A stretch of 64,000 nt of DNA. It comes from Polaribacter gangjinensis. GTDB taxonomy: Bacteria; Bacteroidota; Bacteroidia; Flavobacteriales; Flavobacteriaceae. The first letter of the stretch is position 1, and the number at the start of each line of letters is the position of its first letter. Positions 19,323-29,507 of the stretch are shown here, piece by piece. The notes beneath the pieces are model-generated. The model did no database searches. It was not told the DNA's origin and was given only the letters and a program-made list of their open reading frames with translations. The position numbers and the translations under genes are program-made. The stretch lies in the NCBI RefSeq assembly GCF_038024125.1, contig NZ_CP150662.1:761501-825500 (forward strand). The letters run 5' to 3'.

Positions 19323-19424
19323 TTATTTTTTCTTTGATAAATTGAGGATTTAATTTATTGAAATTAAAATATAAAGTATATAAATATCTTCAAAAAAAAT
19401 ATGAATATAGTATTGTTGGGATTT

Positions 19425-20030
19425 TTAATTGTTACTTAAATTTACAACTCCCTTTTTGCCAAAAAGCAAAAACAAAATCCCTTCAATTTTATCGCCAATC
19501 GAGGATCTTAATATAGCAAATGCTTTGGTAATATGAGCCTCAACAGATTTTATGGAAACATTCAAATATTCAGCAATTTCGATATTGGTGAGTCCTTCTT
19601 CTTTACTTAATAAAAAAATTTCTTTGCATTTTGGTGGTAAATTTTCAATCTCATTTTTTACGATTGCTACCAATCTTTCAATCGATTTTTCATCCTCTTC
19701 TTCTACAATATACGTTAAGGCTTCAATATGCTTTTTTTCGAGTGAAAGTACTGCTTTGTTTTTTCGATATTGGTCTATAAACTCATTGTAAACAGATTTA
19801 TACACGTAACTTTTAACGACAAAATCTTCTTTCAATTTGCGTTTAGATTTCCAAATATTCATGAACACATTTTGTACAATATCTTCTGCTAAATCATTAT
19901 CATTTGTAAGACTAAAAGCATAGACACACAATTTTTTATGATAGGTGTTTACTAAAAAATTATAGGCATTTGTATCGCCCTTTTTAAGAGCTGCAATCAA
20001 ATCTATGTCATTTAAATAAACAACCTTCAT
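19425..20030 (-). CDS. ECF RNA polymerase sigma factor (FecI/sigma-70 family)
   Basis: A 201-residue ECF sigma factor. Region 2 is at about residues 20-90 (DLAEDIVQNVFMNIW) and the region 4 helix-turn-helix at about 135-185 (LTNIEIAEYLNVSIKSVEAHITKA). The type is the Bacteroidetes FecI-like group that is held by a FecR anti-sigma and controls a TonB receptor. It points away from fecR across a 112-bp shared region rather than lying in the usual same-strand order. It probably controls the fecR-susCD operon at 20143 onwards. Confidence 0.93.
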   Translation of the reverse strand: MKVVYLNDIDLIAALKKGDTNAYNFLVNTYHKKLCVYAFSLTNDNDLAEDIVQNVFMNIWKSKRKLKEDFVVKSYVYKSVYNEFIDQYRKNKAVLSLEKKHIEALTYIVEEEDEKSIERLVAIVKNEIENLPPKCKEIFLLSKEEGLTNIEIAEYLNVSIKSVEAHITKAFAILRSSIGDKIEGILFLLFGKKGVVNLSNN

Positions 20031-20083
20031 TTTTGAATATTATATTTTTTTGAAATTAATAATGCGAATGTAGAAAAAAAGTA

Positions 20084-20098
20084 CCTAAAAAAGTTAGG
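20084..20098. promoter_or_regulatory. Small inverted repeat in the divergent sigma/fecR promoter region
   Basis: CCTAA (20084-20088) and TTAGG (20094-20098) flank five bases. It is short and could occur by chance, but it lies in the only control region shared by the two genes. Confidence 0.2.
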
Positions 20099-20142
20099 GT
20101 ATAGCAAAATTGTAACGTTTTAGTAATATAATCTTAATAAAG

Positions 20143-21312
20143 ATGACTTCAGAAAAATTTCAAAATATTATTATAAAATATCTTAATAAGCAGGCTTCTG
20201 TCATGGAATTAGAAGCTTTGGAAAAGTGGTTGGAAGAAGATGCAACTCATCAAAAGTATTTTATCAATTATGTAAAAATAAATTATTTGATTGATTTAAA
20301 CTTGAAAGAGTTTGATACCCATTTGGCTCAACAAAAATTAGAAACTTTTATCAAAAAAGAGAAAAAAGTACGCAAATTGAAAAGAACTTCTGTTTTCATT
20401 TCTTATGCTGCAGCAATTGCACTCTTATTATCTGTGGGATATTTCTATTTCAACACAAACGAATTAACAGAAAATACCATCGAAATTCCTTCTGAAAAAA
20501 TAACATTAACCTTAGAAAATGGGAATATAAAAGTGTTGGAAGAAGATGGTTCTTTTACGATTCAAGATGCAAAAGGAACAGTTCTTGGAAACCAAAAAGG
20601 CAATGAATTGGTGTATGAAGCAAAAGACGGTATTGAAAAACTTGTTTACAATACCTTGAAAGTTCCTTATGGAAAACGTTTTGCTGTTGTTTTGTCTGAT
20701 GGAACAAAAGTTACCTTAAATGCAGGAACTTCTTTGAAATATCCAGTTCGATTTTTAAAAGGTCAAAATCGACAAGTATTTATAGAATCAGGAGAGGCTT
20801 ATTTTGATGTTACTAAAGACGAAAATCATCCATTTATTGTTCAAAACAACAATGTAAATGTAAGAGTTTTAGGGACGCAATTTAATGTAAGTGCCTATCC
20901 TGAAGATGCCACAATTTCAACTGTTTTAGTAGAAGGAGCTGTAAATTTATATGCTACAGATGTAGCTTATGATGTAACAAAAGCCACTTTATTAAAACCC
21001 GGATTTAAAGCAGATTGGAATTCAAAATTACAAAAAGCCACAATTGAAAAAGCTGATATTGAAATACATACAGCTTGGATTAATGGTAAAATTATTTTGA
21101 AACACATGAAATTTAATAGTATTATCAAAAAATTAGAAAGACATTACAATGTTGAAATCACTAATAATGATAGTGATTTAGGTGAAGAATTTATCACTGC
21201 AACTTTTGATACAGAAACTATTGATCAAGTTTTTGATGTAATTAACGAGATTCATCCTATCAACTACCAAATCAATGGAAACAAAATACTAATCAATAAA
21301 CTTAAAAAATAA
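20143..21312 (+). CDS. FecR family anti-sigma factor
   Basis: A 389-residue inner-membrane anti-sigma regulator. It has a cytoplasmic N-terminal helical domain (residues 1-75, with ELEALEKWLEEDATHQKYF), one transmembrane helix (about 82-103), and a periplasmic FecR domain (about 170-280, with VPYGKRFAVVLSDGTKVTLNAGTSLKYP) followed by DUF4974 (about 315-389). It would hold the divergently encoded ECF sigma factor and sense the STN domain of the SusC protein encoded 133 bp downstream. This is the standard trans-envelope arrangement of Bacteroidetes SusCD systems. Confidence 0.95.
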   Translation: MTSEKFQNIIIKYLNKQASVMELEALEKWLEEDATHQKYFINYVKINYLIDLNLKEFDTHLAQQKLETFIKKEKKVRKLKRTSVFISYAAAIALLLSVGYFYFNTNELTENTIEIPSEKITLTLENGNIKVLEEDGSFTIQDAKGTVLGNQKGNELVYEAKDGIEKLVYNTLKVPYGKRFAVVLSDGTKVTLNAGTSLKYPVRFLKGQNRQVFIESGEAYFDVTKDENHPFIVQNNNVNVRVLGTQFNVSAYPEDATISTVLVEGAVNLYATDVAYDVTKATLLKPGFKADWNSKLQKATIEKADIEIHTAWINGKIILKHMKFNSIIKKLERHYNVEITNNDSDLGEEFITATFDTETIDQVFDVINEIHPINYQINGNKILINKLKK

Positions 21313-21368
21313 AATTCTATGACATAACAATTTTACACCTACAATCAAAGTCATAAAATTGAAAAAAA

Positions 21369-21397
21369 AATCGAAAGATGCTGGAACACCTTCCGAT
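21369..21397 (+). promoter_or_regulatory. Hairpin between fecR and susC, possible attenuator
   Basis: AATCGAAAG pairs with CTTCCGATT across a 12-base loop with one mismatch. There is no T-run, so it is not a standard terminator. Confidence 0.25.
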
Positions 21398-21445
21398 TAC
21401 ATTTTGTGACTACAACTAATTAATCACTTAATACACTACAAAAAT

Positions 21446-24400
21446 ATGAAAAAAGTAATTAGGATGAGAGTTCATCACTCTTTTCCGTTAAATCTCACTA
21501 CAAAAATGAGGATTACTACGCTATTATTGATTTTAATATCTCTTTTTCAAGTTTATGCGACAGATCTCTATTCGCAAAAGACTAAAGTTACCTTAGATTT
21601 AGAAAACGTAAGTTTAGAAACGGTATTTAATAAAATAGAATCTGAAACTACTTTCAAATTTATTTACAAAGACAAAGAAATTGATTATCAACGAAAAACA
21701 ACTATCAAGGCAAAAAATGAAATGCTTTCGGATGTTTTAAAGAAATTATTTTCAAATTCGTCTATTGTATTTTCGGTTACAGGAAATCAAATTATTCTAA
21801 AATCTAAAGAAACTACTGTTATTGTTCCCCCGATTTTAGACAATAATATACAACCAATTAAAATTTCAGGAATTATTACTGATGAAAATGACATTCCTTT
21901 ACCAGGAGCTTCAGTTCTTATAAAAGGAACAACCAAAGGAATTCAAACTGATTTTGATGGTAAATTTTCATTAGAAATTGACAATGAAAACACCATTTTA
22001 GTAGTTTCATTTTTAGGATATTCTAGCAAAGAAATTGCAATAGGTAAAGAAACTTTTTTCAAAGTTGTGTTAAAAGAGGATGCCAGCCAATTGGATGAAA
22101 TTGTAGTTGTTGGTTATGGAGCTGTAAAAAAAGCAAATCTTACAGGCGCAATTGAATCTATTAACGAGCGTCAAATAGCCAACAATATTGGTACAAATAC
22201 CAGTCAAATTTTACAGGGAGTTGCTCCAAACTTAAATGTTACGCTAAGTAATGGTGGTATTAATGAAGAAGCAGATATTAATATTCGTGGAATTGGCTCT
22301 ATAAATGGAGGAAATCCACTTATTTTAATTGATGGAATTCAAGGAAATTTAAACAGAATTAATCCAAGAGATATTGAATCTATTTCGGTTTTAAAAGATG
22401 CTGCATCAGCTTCTATTTATGGAGCTAGAGCAGCTTTTGGGGTTATTTTAATTACAACCAAAGGCGCAAAATCAGGAGATATAAAAGTAAATTATAACAC
22501 CAATTTTGGTTGGAGTTCTCCAACAATTAGAACCGATAATTTTATTACTGATGGATTGGATTGGGCAAGATTGAGTGATAAATTGAGTCTTTTAGAAAAT
22601 TCAAGCACCTATCTTGGCTATACTCAAGAAGATTACGATTATTTAGAAGCCAGAAGATTAGACCCAACTTTGCCATCAGTTTTGATAAAAACAGTTAATG
22701 GTGCTGAACGTTATGTGCATTATGGAAATACAGATTGGTGGAATACCATGTTTAGCAATATGCAAGCTTCACAAGAACATAATGTGAGTTTATCTGGTGG
22801 AAATGAAAAAATGAAATTTTATTTATCAGGGAGATATTATGCTAGAGATGGAATTTATAAAATCAATAAAGATGTTTTAAATACCTATAATATCAGAGCT
22901 AAAATTGAAGCAAAACCAAACAAATGGTTGAACGTCTCAAACTCCATCAATTTATTTAGTAAAAATTATACAGAACCTGCAACAAATGCACGAAATGTAA
23001 GTGGAGCAAGCAATAGCGAAGATTGGCGAAAATTTACCTATCACGCTTCGCCACTTTATTTGCCTAGAAATCCTGATGGTTCTTTAATTATTAGAGGTGC
23101 TTATACCAATAACAGAGATATTGCAGACGGAACTTTTGCAGATTTATTATATGGAAAAAGTGGTGCTGAAGAAAACGATTTTGAAGTTTTCAACACAAGT
23201 ACAGTATCTATCAATATTATTGAAGGCCTTGAAGTAAAAGCAGATTATAGTTTTAGAAATAGAAGTCAAAGTGAATGGGTTCGCATTATTTCTACTCCAT
23301 TTACAAATCAACCAAATGGAGCAGGCATTGAACTTTACAAAGAAAATACACAGATTTACAAAGAATTAGAACGAAGAAGCTTGTATCAAGCAATCAATGC
23401 TTATGTAGATTACACATTTAATCCAATAGAAAATCATACGTTGACAGCTTTGGTTGGTTACAATCAAGAATGGGAAACTTTTAAACGAAATATTGCTAGC
23501 AGAAATGGAAATCTTTCAGACAATTTAAACTCTTTCAATTTAGCTACAGGTACTAATATTTTCTTAAATTCAGTTGAAGAAGAATGGGCAATTAGAGCTG
23601 GTTTCTACAGATTTAAATACAATATTTCCGATAAATATTTGATTGAATTTAATGGTAGATTCGATTTATCATCTAGATTTCCCTCAAATAACAGACTTGG
23701 ATTTTTTCCATCAACCTCAGCAGCTTGGAAAATTAGTGAAGAAAAATTCTGGACAAAATTTAAACCATATATTGATAACTTAAAGTTAAGAGCTTCTTTT
23801 GGATCTTTAGGAAACCAAAATGTAGGAGCTTATGATTACATTTCTTCCTTATCTATCAACCAAAGTAATTATATTGTTGATGATGCTAGAATCAATTATT
23901 TTTCTTCGCCAAATCCTGTTTCATCAAACTTTACTTGGGAAAAATCAGAAACACTGAATTTTGGTATCGATTTTTCATCATTCAATAATAAGTTCAGTAC
24001 AAGTTTTGATTGGTATACTAGAGATATCAAAGATATGCTTACACAAGGCGCACAATTACCATCGGTTTTTGGCGCAAACGAACCAGATGAAAATGCAGCC
24101 GATTTAAGAACAAAAGGATTTGAACTTTCTATAAAATGGCGTGATCAATTTGAAATTGGCACAAAACCTTTCAAATATAACTTGGCTTTTTCTTTGGGTG
24201 ATAGTAGAACACACATCACCAAATTTGACAATCCAAATGGCGATTTTCAACAGTTTTATATTGGCCAAGAAGTTGGTGAAATTTGGGGATATACTGTAGA
24301 AGGTTTCTTTCAAACAGATGATGAATACTTAAATCACGCTGACCAAACTAGGGTAAATGAGCGCATTAGAAACAACTATTTAATCAATCATCCTGTTGCA

Positions 24401-25027
24401 GGTGATATTAAATTTGCAGATTTAAATGGAGATGGGATTATTTCTTCAGGAGATAGAACATTGAATAATCCTGGAGATTTGAGAAGAATCGGAAATACCA
24501 ATCCAAGATACAACTACAACTTTGTGATTGGAGCAGAATTTGGAGGTTTTGATTTGAACATTTTTGCACAAGGAATTATGCAACGTGATTGGAATCCTGG
24601 AACTGATAATGGCTTTTTCTGGGGACCTTTTTCAAGACAATACAACAATTTTTATCCAAAAAGTATCGAAAGTATGGCTTGGACTCCTGAAAATCCAACA
24701 GCCTATTTTCCAAGATTGGCAGTATATGCTGAAAGAGGTGGACCTTATGAAGGTGCTCAATTAGGAGTAAATTCTGATAAATACCTACAAAATGCTGCGT
24801 ATTTGAGAATCAAAAATATCACACTTGGATATACGTTACCAGACAATATTGCAAAAAAACTTCATGTAAGTAGTTTGCGTTTGTATGCAACAGGAACCAA
24901 TTTGTTTACATTCTCTCCTTTGTATAAAAACAATCCTGATAGAACAGTTGACCCAGAACAATTAGGAAATGGCAATGATTATCCATTTACAAAAACCTAT
25001 GTTTTTGGACTTGACATCAAACTTTAA
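21446..25027 (+). CDS. SusC/RagA family TonB-linked outer-membrane protein with STN domain
   Basis: A 1193-residue outer-membrane transporter. After a signal peptide (to about residue 43) come an STN domain (about 45-118, VTLDLENVSLETVFNKI), a CarboxypepD_reg-like domain (about 137-215), the SusC plug (GAIESINERQIA, then GSINGGNPLILIDG) and a large barrel ending in TKTYVFGLDIKL. The STN domain is the part that contacts FecR, so transport and sigma activation are probably coupled. It is followed after 10 bp by susD. From context the cargo may be a glycerophosphodiester or phosphate-bearing polymer; this is inference. Confidence 0.95.
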   Translation: MKKVIRMRVHHSFPLNLTTKMRITTLLLILISLFQVYATDLYSQKTKVTLDLENVSLETVFNKIESETTFKFIYKDKEIDYQRKTTIKAKNEMLSDVLKKLFSNSSIVFSVTGNQIILKSKETTVIVPPILDNNIQPIKISGIITDENDIPLPGASVLIKGTTKGIQTDFDGKFSLEIDNENTILVVSFLGYSSKEIAIGKETFFKVVLKEDASQLDEIVVVGYGAVKKANLTGAIESINERQIANNIGTNTSQILQGVAPNLNVTLSNGGINEEADINIRGIGSINGGNPLILIDGIQGNLNRINPRDIESISVLKDAASASIYGARAAFGVILITTKGAKSGDIKVNYNTNFGWSSPTIRTDNFITDGLDWARLSDKLSLLENSSTYLGYTQEDYDYLEARRLDPTLPSVLIKTVNGAERYVHYGNTDWWNTMFSNMQASQEHNVSLSGGNEKMKFYLSGRYYARDGIYKINKDVLNTYNIRAKIEAKPNKWLNVSNSINLFSKNYTEPATNARNVSGASNSEDWRKFTYHASPLYLPRNPDGSLIIRGAYTNNRDIADGTFADLLYGKSGAEENDFEVFNTSTVSINIIEGLEVKADYSFRNRSQSEWVRIISTPFTNQPNGAGIELYKENTQIYKELERRSLYQAINAYVDYTFNPIENHTLTALVGYNQEWETFKRNIASRNGNLSDNLNSFNLATGTNIFLNSVEEEWAIRAGFYRFKYNISDKYLIEFNGRFDLSSRFPSNNRLGFFPSTSAAWKISEEKFWTKFKPYIDNLKLRASFGSLGNQNVGAYDYISSLSINQSNYIVDDARINYFSSPNPVSSNFTWEKSETLNFGIDFSSFNNKFSTSFDWYTRDIKDMLTQGAQLPSVFGANEPDENAADLRTKGFELSIKWRDQFEIGTKPFKYNLAFSLGDSRTHITKFDNPNGDFQQFYIGQEVGEIWGYTVEGFFQTDDEYLNHADQTRVNERIRNNYLINHPVAGDIKFADLNGDGIISSGDRTLNNPGDLRRIGNTNPRYNYNFVIGAEFGGFDLNIFAQGIMQRDWNPGTDNGFFWGPFSRQYNNFYPKSIESMAWTPENPTAYFPRLAVYAERGGPYEGAQLGVNSDKYLQNAAYLRIKNITLGYTLPDNIAKKLHVSSLRLYATGTNLFTFSPLYKNNPDRTVDPEQLGNGNDYPFTKTYVFGLDIKL

Positions 25028-25037
25028 AAAATATAAA

Positions 25038-26771
25038 ATGAAAAAAACAGCGATTTTATTTACGTTATTGATTTCTTTTTCTGCGTGTAATGATGAATTT
25101 TTAGATCGATTTCCATTGTCTGAAATTTCTCCTGAAAACTCATTTAATACAGCAGCAGATTTAGAATTATACACCAATAGTTTTTACAATGATTTACCAG
25201 GTTTTGGTGGTGTTATTGAAAGCGATAATTTAAGTGACAATGTTCTTTTTAATGGAGTTCCATTAGAACAAACAGGACAAAGATTAATTCCTGCAGAAGC
25301 TGGAAGTAGTGGTTGGAGTTGGGATGATTTGCGAAAAATAAACATCTTTTTCGAAAACTACGAACGTTGTACAGATGAAGCTGCTAAAAAAGAATACAGT
25401 GGTGTTGCCTACTTTTTTAGAGCTTATTTTTATTACAACAAACTAAAAAGATTTGGAGGCGTGCCTTGGTATGACCAAGTAATTGGAACTGGAGATACTG
25501 AGCTATTATTAAAACCAAGAGATTCAAGACAATTTGTTGTAGAAAAAATTATTGAAGATTTAGACAAAGCAATTGAAAACCTAGGTATTGAAAAAGCATC
25601 AGATAGAGTAAACAGATGGACAGCTTTAGCATTAAAATCACGTGTTTGTTTATTTGAAGGTACTTTTAGAAAATACCATACTAATTTAGGACTTTCTGGA
25701 GCAAATGAACTGTTGAATTTGGCGCAAGAAGCTGCAAAAAGAGTGATTGACGAAGGACCATATCAAATATATTATACAGGAAATACTGCAAATGATTACA
25801 GAGATTTATTTGCTGCTGATGATGCAATTGAAGATGAAATAATGCTTACAAGAAGATATAGTTTAGGTTTGAATGTTATTAACAGTATCAACTATTATTT
25901 CACCTCTCCTACTCAAAGTGATGTAGGTTTAACAAAATCTATTGTAGATTCTTATTTGCTAAATAACGGTCAACCTTTTACCTCTTTACCCAATTACCAG
26001 ACATTTCGATTTTTTGATGAAACAAGAAATAGAGATCCAAGAATGTATCAAACAATTCGTACTCCAGGATACAGACGTATAGGTTCTAATACTGCAGTTT
26101 TACCAGATTTTTCAGCAGCAATCAGTGGCTATCAAATTGCCAAATTTGTGGCTGATGTTTCACAAGATGGTTTTCAAGCAGGATATCAAGATTTGCCTAT
26201 AATTCGTTATGCAGAAGTATTGTTAAACTATGCTGAAGCAAAAGCTGAATTAGGAAATATTACTCAAAATGATATTGATATTTCTATCAAAAAATTAAGA
26301 GATCGTGTTGGCATGCCTAATTTAAGTTTAACTACTGCAAACGCAACTCCTGATCCAATTTTACAAGCAACATATCCAAATGTAAGCAGTGGAATTATCT
26401 TAGAAATAAGAAGAGAAAGAAGAATAGAACTTGTATTAGAAGGTTTTAGGTATGATGATTTGATGAGATGGAAAAGTGGAAAACTTTTAGAAAATTATTT
26501 TAAAGGAATGTATTTCAGTGGTTTAGGAGCTTTTGATTTGGATAACAATGGATCATTAGACATAGAATTATACAGAGGTTCATCATCAACTTCTGCACCT
26601 CAAAAAGTAGAAATTGGAGGCGTAATTACTTTATCAAATGGTAATAGTGGCAATTTAGTTCCTTTTGCTGATAGGATAAAACTGTTCAATGAAAGCAGAG
26701 ATTACCTCTATCCTATTCCTTTAGGTGACATTCAATTAAACCCAAACTTAGTTCAAAATCCTAACTGGTAA
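25038..26771 (+). CDS. SusD/RagB family nutrient-binding outer-membrane lipoprotein
   Basis: A 577-residue surface lipoprotein with a lipobox ending at Cys17 (LISFSAC) and the SusD N-terminal pattern NDEFLDRFPLSEISPENSF. TPR-like helices and the C-terminal RRERRIELVLEGFRYDDLMRWK motif are typical. It forms the lid of the SusC transporter. ATG 25038 is used because it gives a proper lipoprotein signal, whereas the frame is open to 24969 inside susC. The GDPD gene follows after 6 bp, so the two are almost certainly cotranscribed. Confidence 0.95.
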   Translation: MKKTAILFTLLISFSACNDEFLDRFPLSEISPENSFNTAADLELYTNSFYNDLPGFGGVIESDNLSDNVLFNGVPLEQTGQRLIPAEAGSSGWSWDDLRKINIFFENYERCTDEAAKKEYSGVAYFFRAYFYYNKLKRFGGVPWYDQVIGTGDTELLLKPRDSRQFVVEKIIEDLDKAIENLGIEKASDRVNRWTALALKSRVCLFEGTFRKYHTNLGLSGANELLNLAQEAAKRVIDEGPYQIYYTGNTANDYRDLFAADDAIEDEIMLTRRYSLGLNVINSINYYFTSPTQSDVGLTKSIVDSYLLNNGQPFTSLPNYQTFRFFDETRNRDPRMYQTIRTPGYRRIGSNTAVLPDFSAAISGYQIAKFVADVSQDGFQAGYQDLPIIRYAEVLLNYAEAKAELGNITQNDIDISIKKLRDRVGMPNLSLTTANATPDPILQATYPNVSSGIILEIRRERRIELVLEGFRYDDLMRWKSGKLLENYFKGMYFSGLGAFDLDNNGSLDIELYRGSSSTSAPQKVEIGGVITLSNGNSGNLVPFADRIKLFNESRDYLYPIPLGDIQLNPNLVQNPNW

Positions 26772-26777
26772 ATCATT

Positions 26778-27908
26778 ATGAAAGAAATAATTTTAAATAT
26801 TGTAAAACAATCAAAAGTCTTTGTCTTTCTTCTTTTAGTTGCTTGTTCAGCAGATGAAACGATTGTAAATCCAGGAACTGTTACTGTTTCATTTTCGGTA
26901 AACAGCGAAGATATTTTTGCAGGAGAAAGTGTACAGTTTACAAATACTTCTACTGGAACAATTGATGCCGTAAACTGGGATTTTGGTGATGGAAATAGTT
27001 CCAATCAACAAAACCCATCACACAGCTTTACAACCGTAGGAAATTATATTGTAAAATTAACTATTACCTCTTCAGGTCAGCAAAAATCAGTTTCTAAAGA
27101 ATTGGCTGTGTCCATTTCAAGCGACATCAATGGAAGAGTAACCTTGAAAGACAAACTGAATTCATTGAATGGTAAAATGATGGTTTGTGCTCACAGAGCA
27201 ATTGCAATAGACAAACCAGAAAATTCACTATCTGCAATTCAGTCATCTATAGACAATGCCATTGAAATGATTGAAATTGACATTCGTCAAACCAAAGATG
27301 GTCAATTGGTTTTAATGCATGATGCCACAATTCAAAGAACCACAAACGGAACTGGAGATGTAAGTAATTTCACCTTACAAGAATTGCAACAGTTCAATTT
27401 AGAAAAATCAAATGGTACTTTAACGAATGAAAAAATTCCAACTTTAAAAGAGGTATTTACCAAAACAAGAGGAAAAATATACATCAATCTTGATATTGAT
27501 AACAAAGCACCTTTTACAAAAGTTTATGATTTGGCTAAACAATATGGCATGTTAAAACAAGTACAGTTTTATACCAAAGACAATAATCTCATAAGATCAA
27601 TGATTGCAAAAGATGCTACTATAGTTGTGCTTCCTTTTATTGATAATGAAACTCAATTCAATGCATACAATACCACAAACTTGACTACTATTCATTATTC
27701 TGAAAACTCTTTTAATGCAACATTAATTGACAAAGCCAAAGAAAAAGGATGGGCTGTATATGCAAACGTTTATGTAAACACAAGTGTAACTCCACAATCT
27801 AATAATAATCAGTTGATAGATCGATTTATTTTTTTAAAAGGAAGTGTTGTACAAACAGATCATCCTGCCTATATCAAAAACTATTTACAACAAAAAAATT
27901 TAAATTAA
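26778..27908 (+). CDS. Glycerophosphodiester phosphodiesterase lipoprotein with N-terminal PKD domain
   Basis: A 376-residue protein that should cleave glycerophosphodiesters to glycerol-3-phosphate and an alcohol at the cell surface or in the periplasm. It has a lipobox with Cys23 (LLVACS), a PKD domain (about residues 33-112, NWDFGDGNSSNQQNPSHSF) and a GDPD TIM barrel (about 130-372). Catalytic residues seen are H139-R140, E148 (PENS), E166-x-D168 and H181-D182. The usual HRG motif reads HRA here. It lies in the susCD operon with 6-bp gaps on both sides, which is the main evidence for the locus's substrate. Confidence 0.92.
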   Translation: MKEIILNIVKQSKVFVFLLLVACSADETIVNPGTVTVSFSVNSEDIFAGESVQFTNTSTGTIDAVNWDFGDGNSSNQQNPSHSFTTVGNYIVKLTITSSGQQKSVSKELAVSISSDINGRVTLKDKLNSLNGKMMVCAHRAIAIDKPENSLSAIQSSIDNAIEMIEIDIRQTKDGQLVLMHDATIQRTTNGTGDVSNFTLQELQQFNLEKSNGTLTNEKIPTLKEVFTKTRGKIYINLDIDNKAPFTKVYDLAKQYGMLKQVQFYTKDNNLIRSMIAKDATIVVLPFIDNETQFNAYNTTNLTTIHYSENSFNATLIDKAKEKGWAVYANVYVNTSVTPQSNNNQLIDRFIFLKGSVVQTDHPAYIKNYLQQKNLN

Positions 27909-27914
27909 CGAATT

Positions 27915-29402
27915 ATGAAAAAAATTATAAAAACACTTCCGTTGATTATGGTCATTTTCATGTTTGGAATGATTTCATGTACTCATGACAATGATGTGAT
28001 AGATACCAAACCAGTAGCAGCATTTTCAAGTGAAATAAGAATAGTTAACAATAACACTGCAGTTTTGGGTATTTTTAAAGATGCTTCTTTTGACCAAAAT
28101 GGAAAAATTGTTTCTTGGCATTGGGATTTTGGTGATGGCACAACTTCAACAGAACAATCGCCAACTCATACCTTTGACTTAGGTAATTATACAGTGGTAT
28201 TAACAGTTACTGATAATAACGGAAACGTAAATGTCAATGAATTTTTTAAAGTGTTGGATTTAACTGTAGTTGTTGAACCAATTCGATTATGGTCTTATGA
28301 TTTACCCGGATCAATTTCATACTCCTCTCCTGCTGTTTCAGATGATGGAACTGTTTTTATAGGAATTACAGAACCTAACAGAGCTGCTGGAAATCCTAAC
28401 TTTTATGCTTTAAAAAATGGTTCGGAAGTTTGGAAAACATTACTCCCAAATGGAGCGCAATCAGACCAAATACAATCTTCTGCATCTATTTCAAATGACG
28501 GATCTATTTATATGACAAGTTTATTTGAACGCTTTATTTACAAAATAAATGCAGGAAATGGAGCAATTGAAAATAGTTTTAAAACCAATTCAAGAATACG
28601 TTATTGTGCACCAACTTTTGGTTTAGATGGTTCTGTGATTATTGGAAATTACAATAACAATGACAGAGGTGTCAGAAATTTGAACCCTGATTTAGCCACT
28701 GAAAATTGGATTTTTGGTGTGGGAATCAATTTCAATGCAACTGCAACCATTGCAACAGATGGCACTATATATATTGGTGCTATGAACGGATTTTTATACG
28801 CAATCAATCCTGATGGTACTGAAAAATGGAATGTAAAATACGGAACTTGGACAGCTACCACACCTGCAATTGGTGCAGATGGCACTATTTATTTTGCGGG
28901 TGAAGGAAATGCTGATAACCCAACATTCAAAGGAATTTTATCTGCTTACAATCCTGTTGATGGTAGTTTAAAATGGACAGTTGGTTTAACAGAAAAAGTA
29001 AATCATGGAGGACCAGCTATTGCTCCTGATGGAACAATTTATTTAGGTGGTCATGACAAACAAATGGTTGCATACAATCCTGATGGAACTCAAAAATGGG
29101 TATATCCTGTTGATTCTCCAATTGAAGTTGTGCCTGCCATTGACAATGATGGAAACATCTATTTTGGTGATACAGGAGGATCATTTCACGTAGTTTCTCC
29201 AGAAGGAGAAAAGAAATGGAAAGTCACCAAACTGGGAGATCAAATAACTTCTGCTGCTGCAATTGGAAATGATGGAACTATTTATGTGGGCGCAAACCAA
29301 GCTGGCATTGGAAAGTTATACGCATTAAAAACAAATGCTACTGGTTTAGCAACAAGTGGATGGCCAATGTTTGCTAAAAACGCTAAGCATTCAGGTAGGT
29401 AA
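27915..29402 (+). CDS. PKD plus PQQ-like beta-propeller lipoprotein
   Basis: A 495-residue lipoprotein (lipobox Cys22 in FGMISC) with a PKD domain (about residues 33-118, HWDFGDGTTSTEQSPTHTF) followed by a PQQ-like/WD-type beta-propeller made of blades with the pattern AxxxDGTIYxG...NPDGTxKW. It has no enzyme motif; such propellers usually bind ligand or scaffold proteins (compare BamB). It is a paralogue of the next gene. It is encoded 6 bp after the GDPD gene, so it is a likely surface accessory of that enzyme. The ligand is unknown. Confidence 0.85.
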   Translation: MKKIIKTLPLIMVIFMFGMISCTHDNDVIDTKPVAAFSSEIRIVNNNTAVLGIFKDASFDQNGKIVSWHWDFGDGTTSTEQSPTHTFDLGNYTVVLTVTDNNGNVNVNEFFKVLDLTVVVEPIRLWSYDLPGSISYSSPAVSDDGTVFIGITEPNRAAGNPNFYALKNGSEVWKTLLPNGAQSDQIQSSASISNDGSIYMTSLFERFIYKINAGNGAIENSFKTNSRIRYCAPTFGLDGSVIIGNYNNNDRGVRNLNPDLATENWIFGVGINFNATATIATDGTIYIGAMNGFLYAINPDGTEKWNVKYGTWTATTPAIGADGTIYFAGEGNADNPTFKGILSAYNPVDGSLKWTVGLTEKVNHGGPAIAPDGTIYLGGHDKQMVAYNPDGTQKWVYPVDSPIEVVPAIDNDGNIYFGDTGGSFHVVSPEGEKKWKVTKLGDQITSAAAIGNDGTIYVGANQAGIGKLYALKTNATGLATSGWPMFAKNAKHSGR

Positions 29403-29507
29403 ACGAATATCACAATTTACTAATTATACAATCATTGATGGTTCTCAAAAAGAGCTGTCTTAACAATCAACATTCTAAACTTAATTTTTAATTTAATACA
29501 AACAATC

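Noticed and set aside
19349..19368. AT-only hairpin TTTAATTT/AAATTAAA as a terminator for the cytochrome c peroxidase gene
   Set aside because: The stem has no G-C pair and no T-run follows; such a match is expected by chance in this AT-rich DNA.
24969..25037. Earlier ATG start for susD inside the end of susC
   Set aside because: It would put 23 residues in front of a clean lipoprotein signal peptide and overlap susC by 59 bp.
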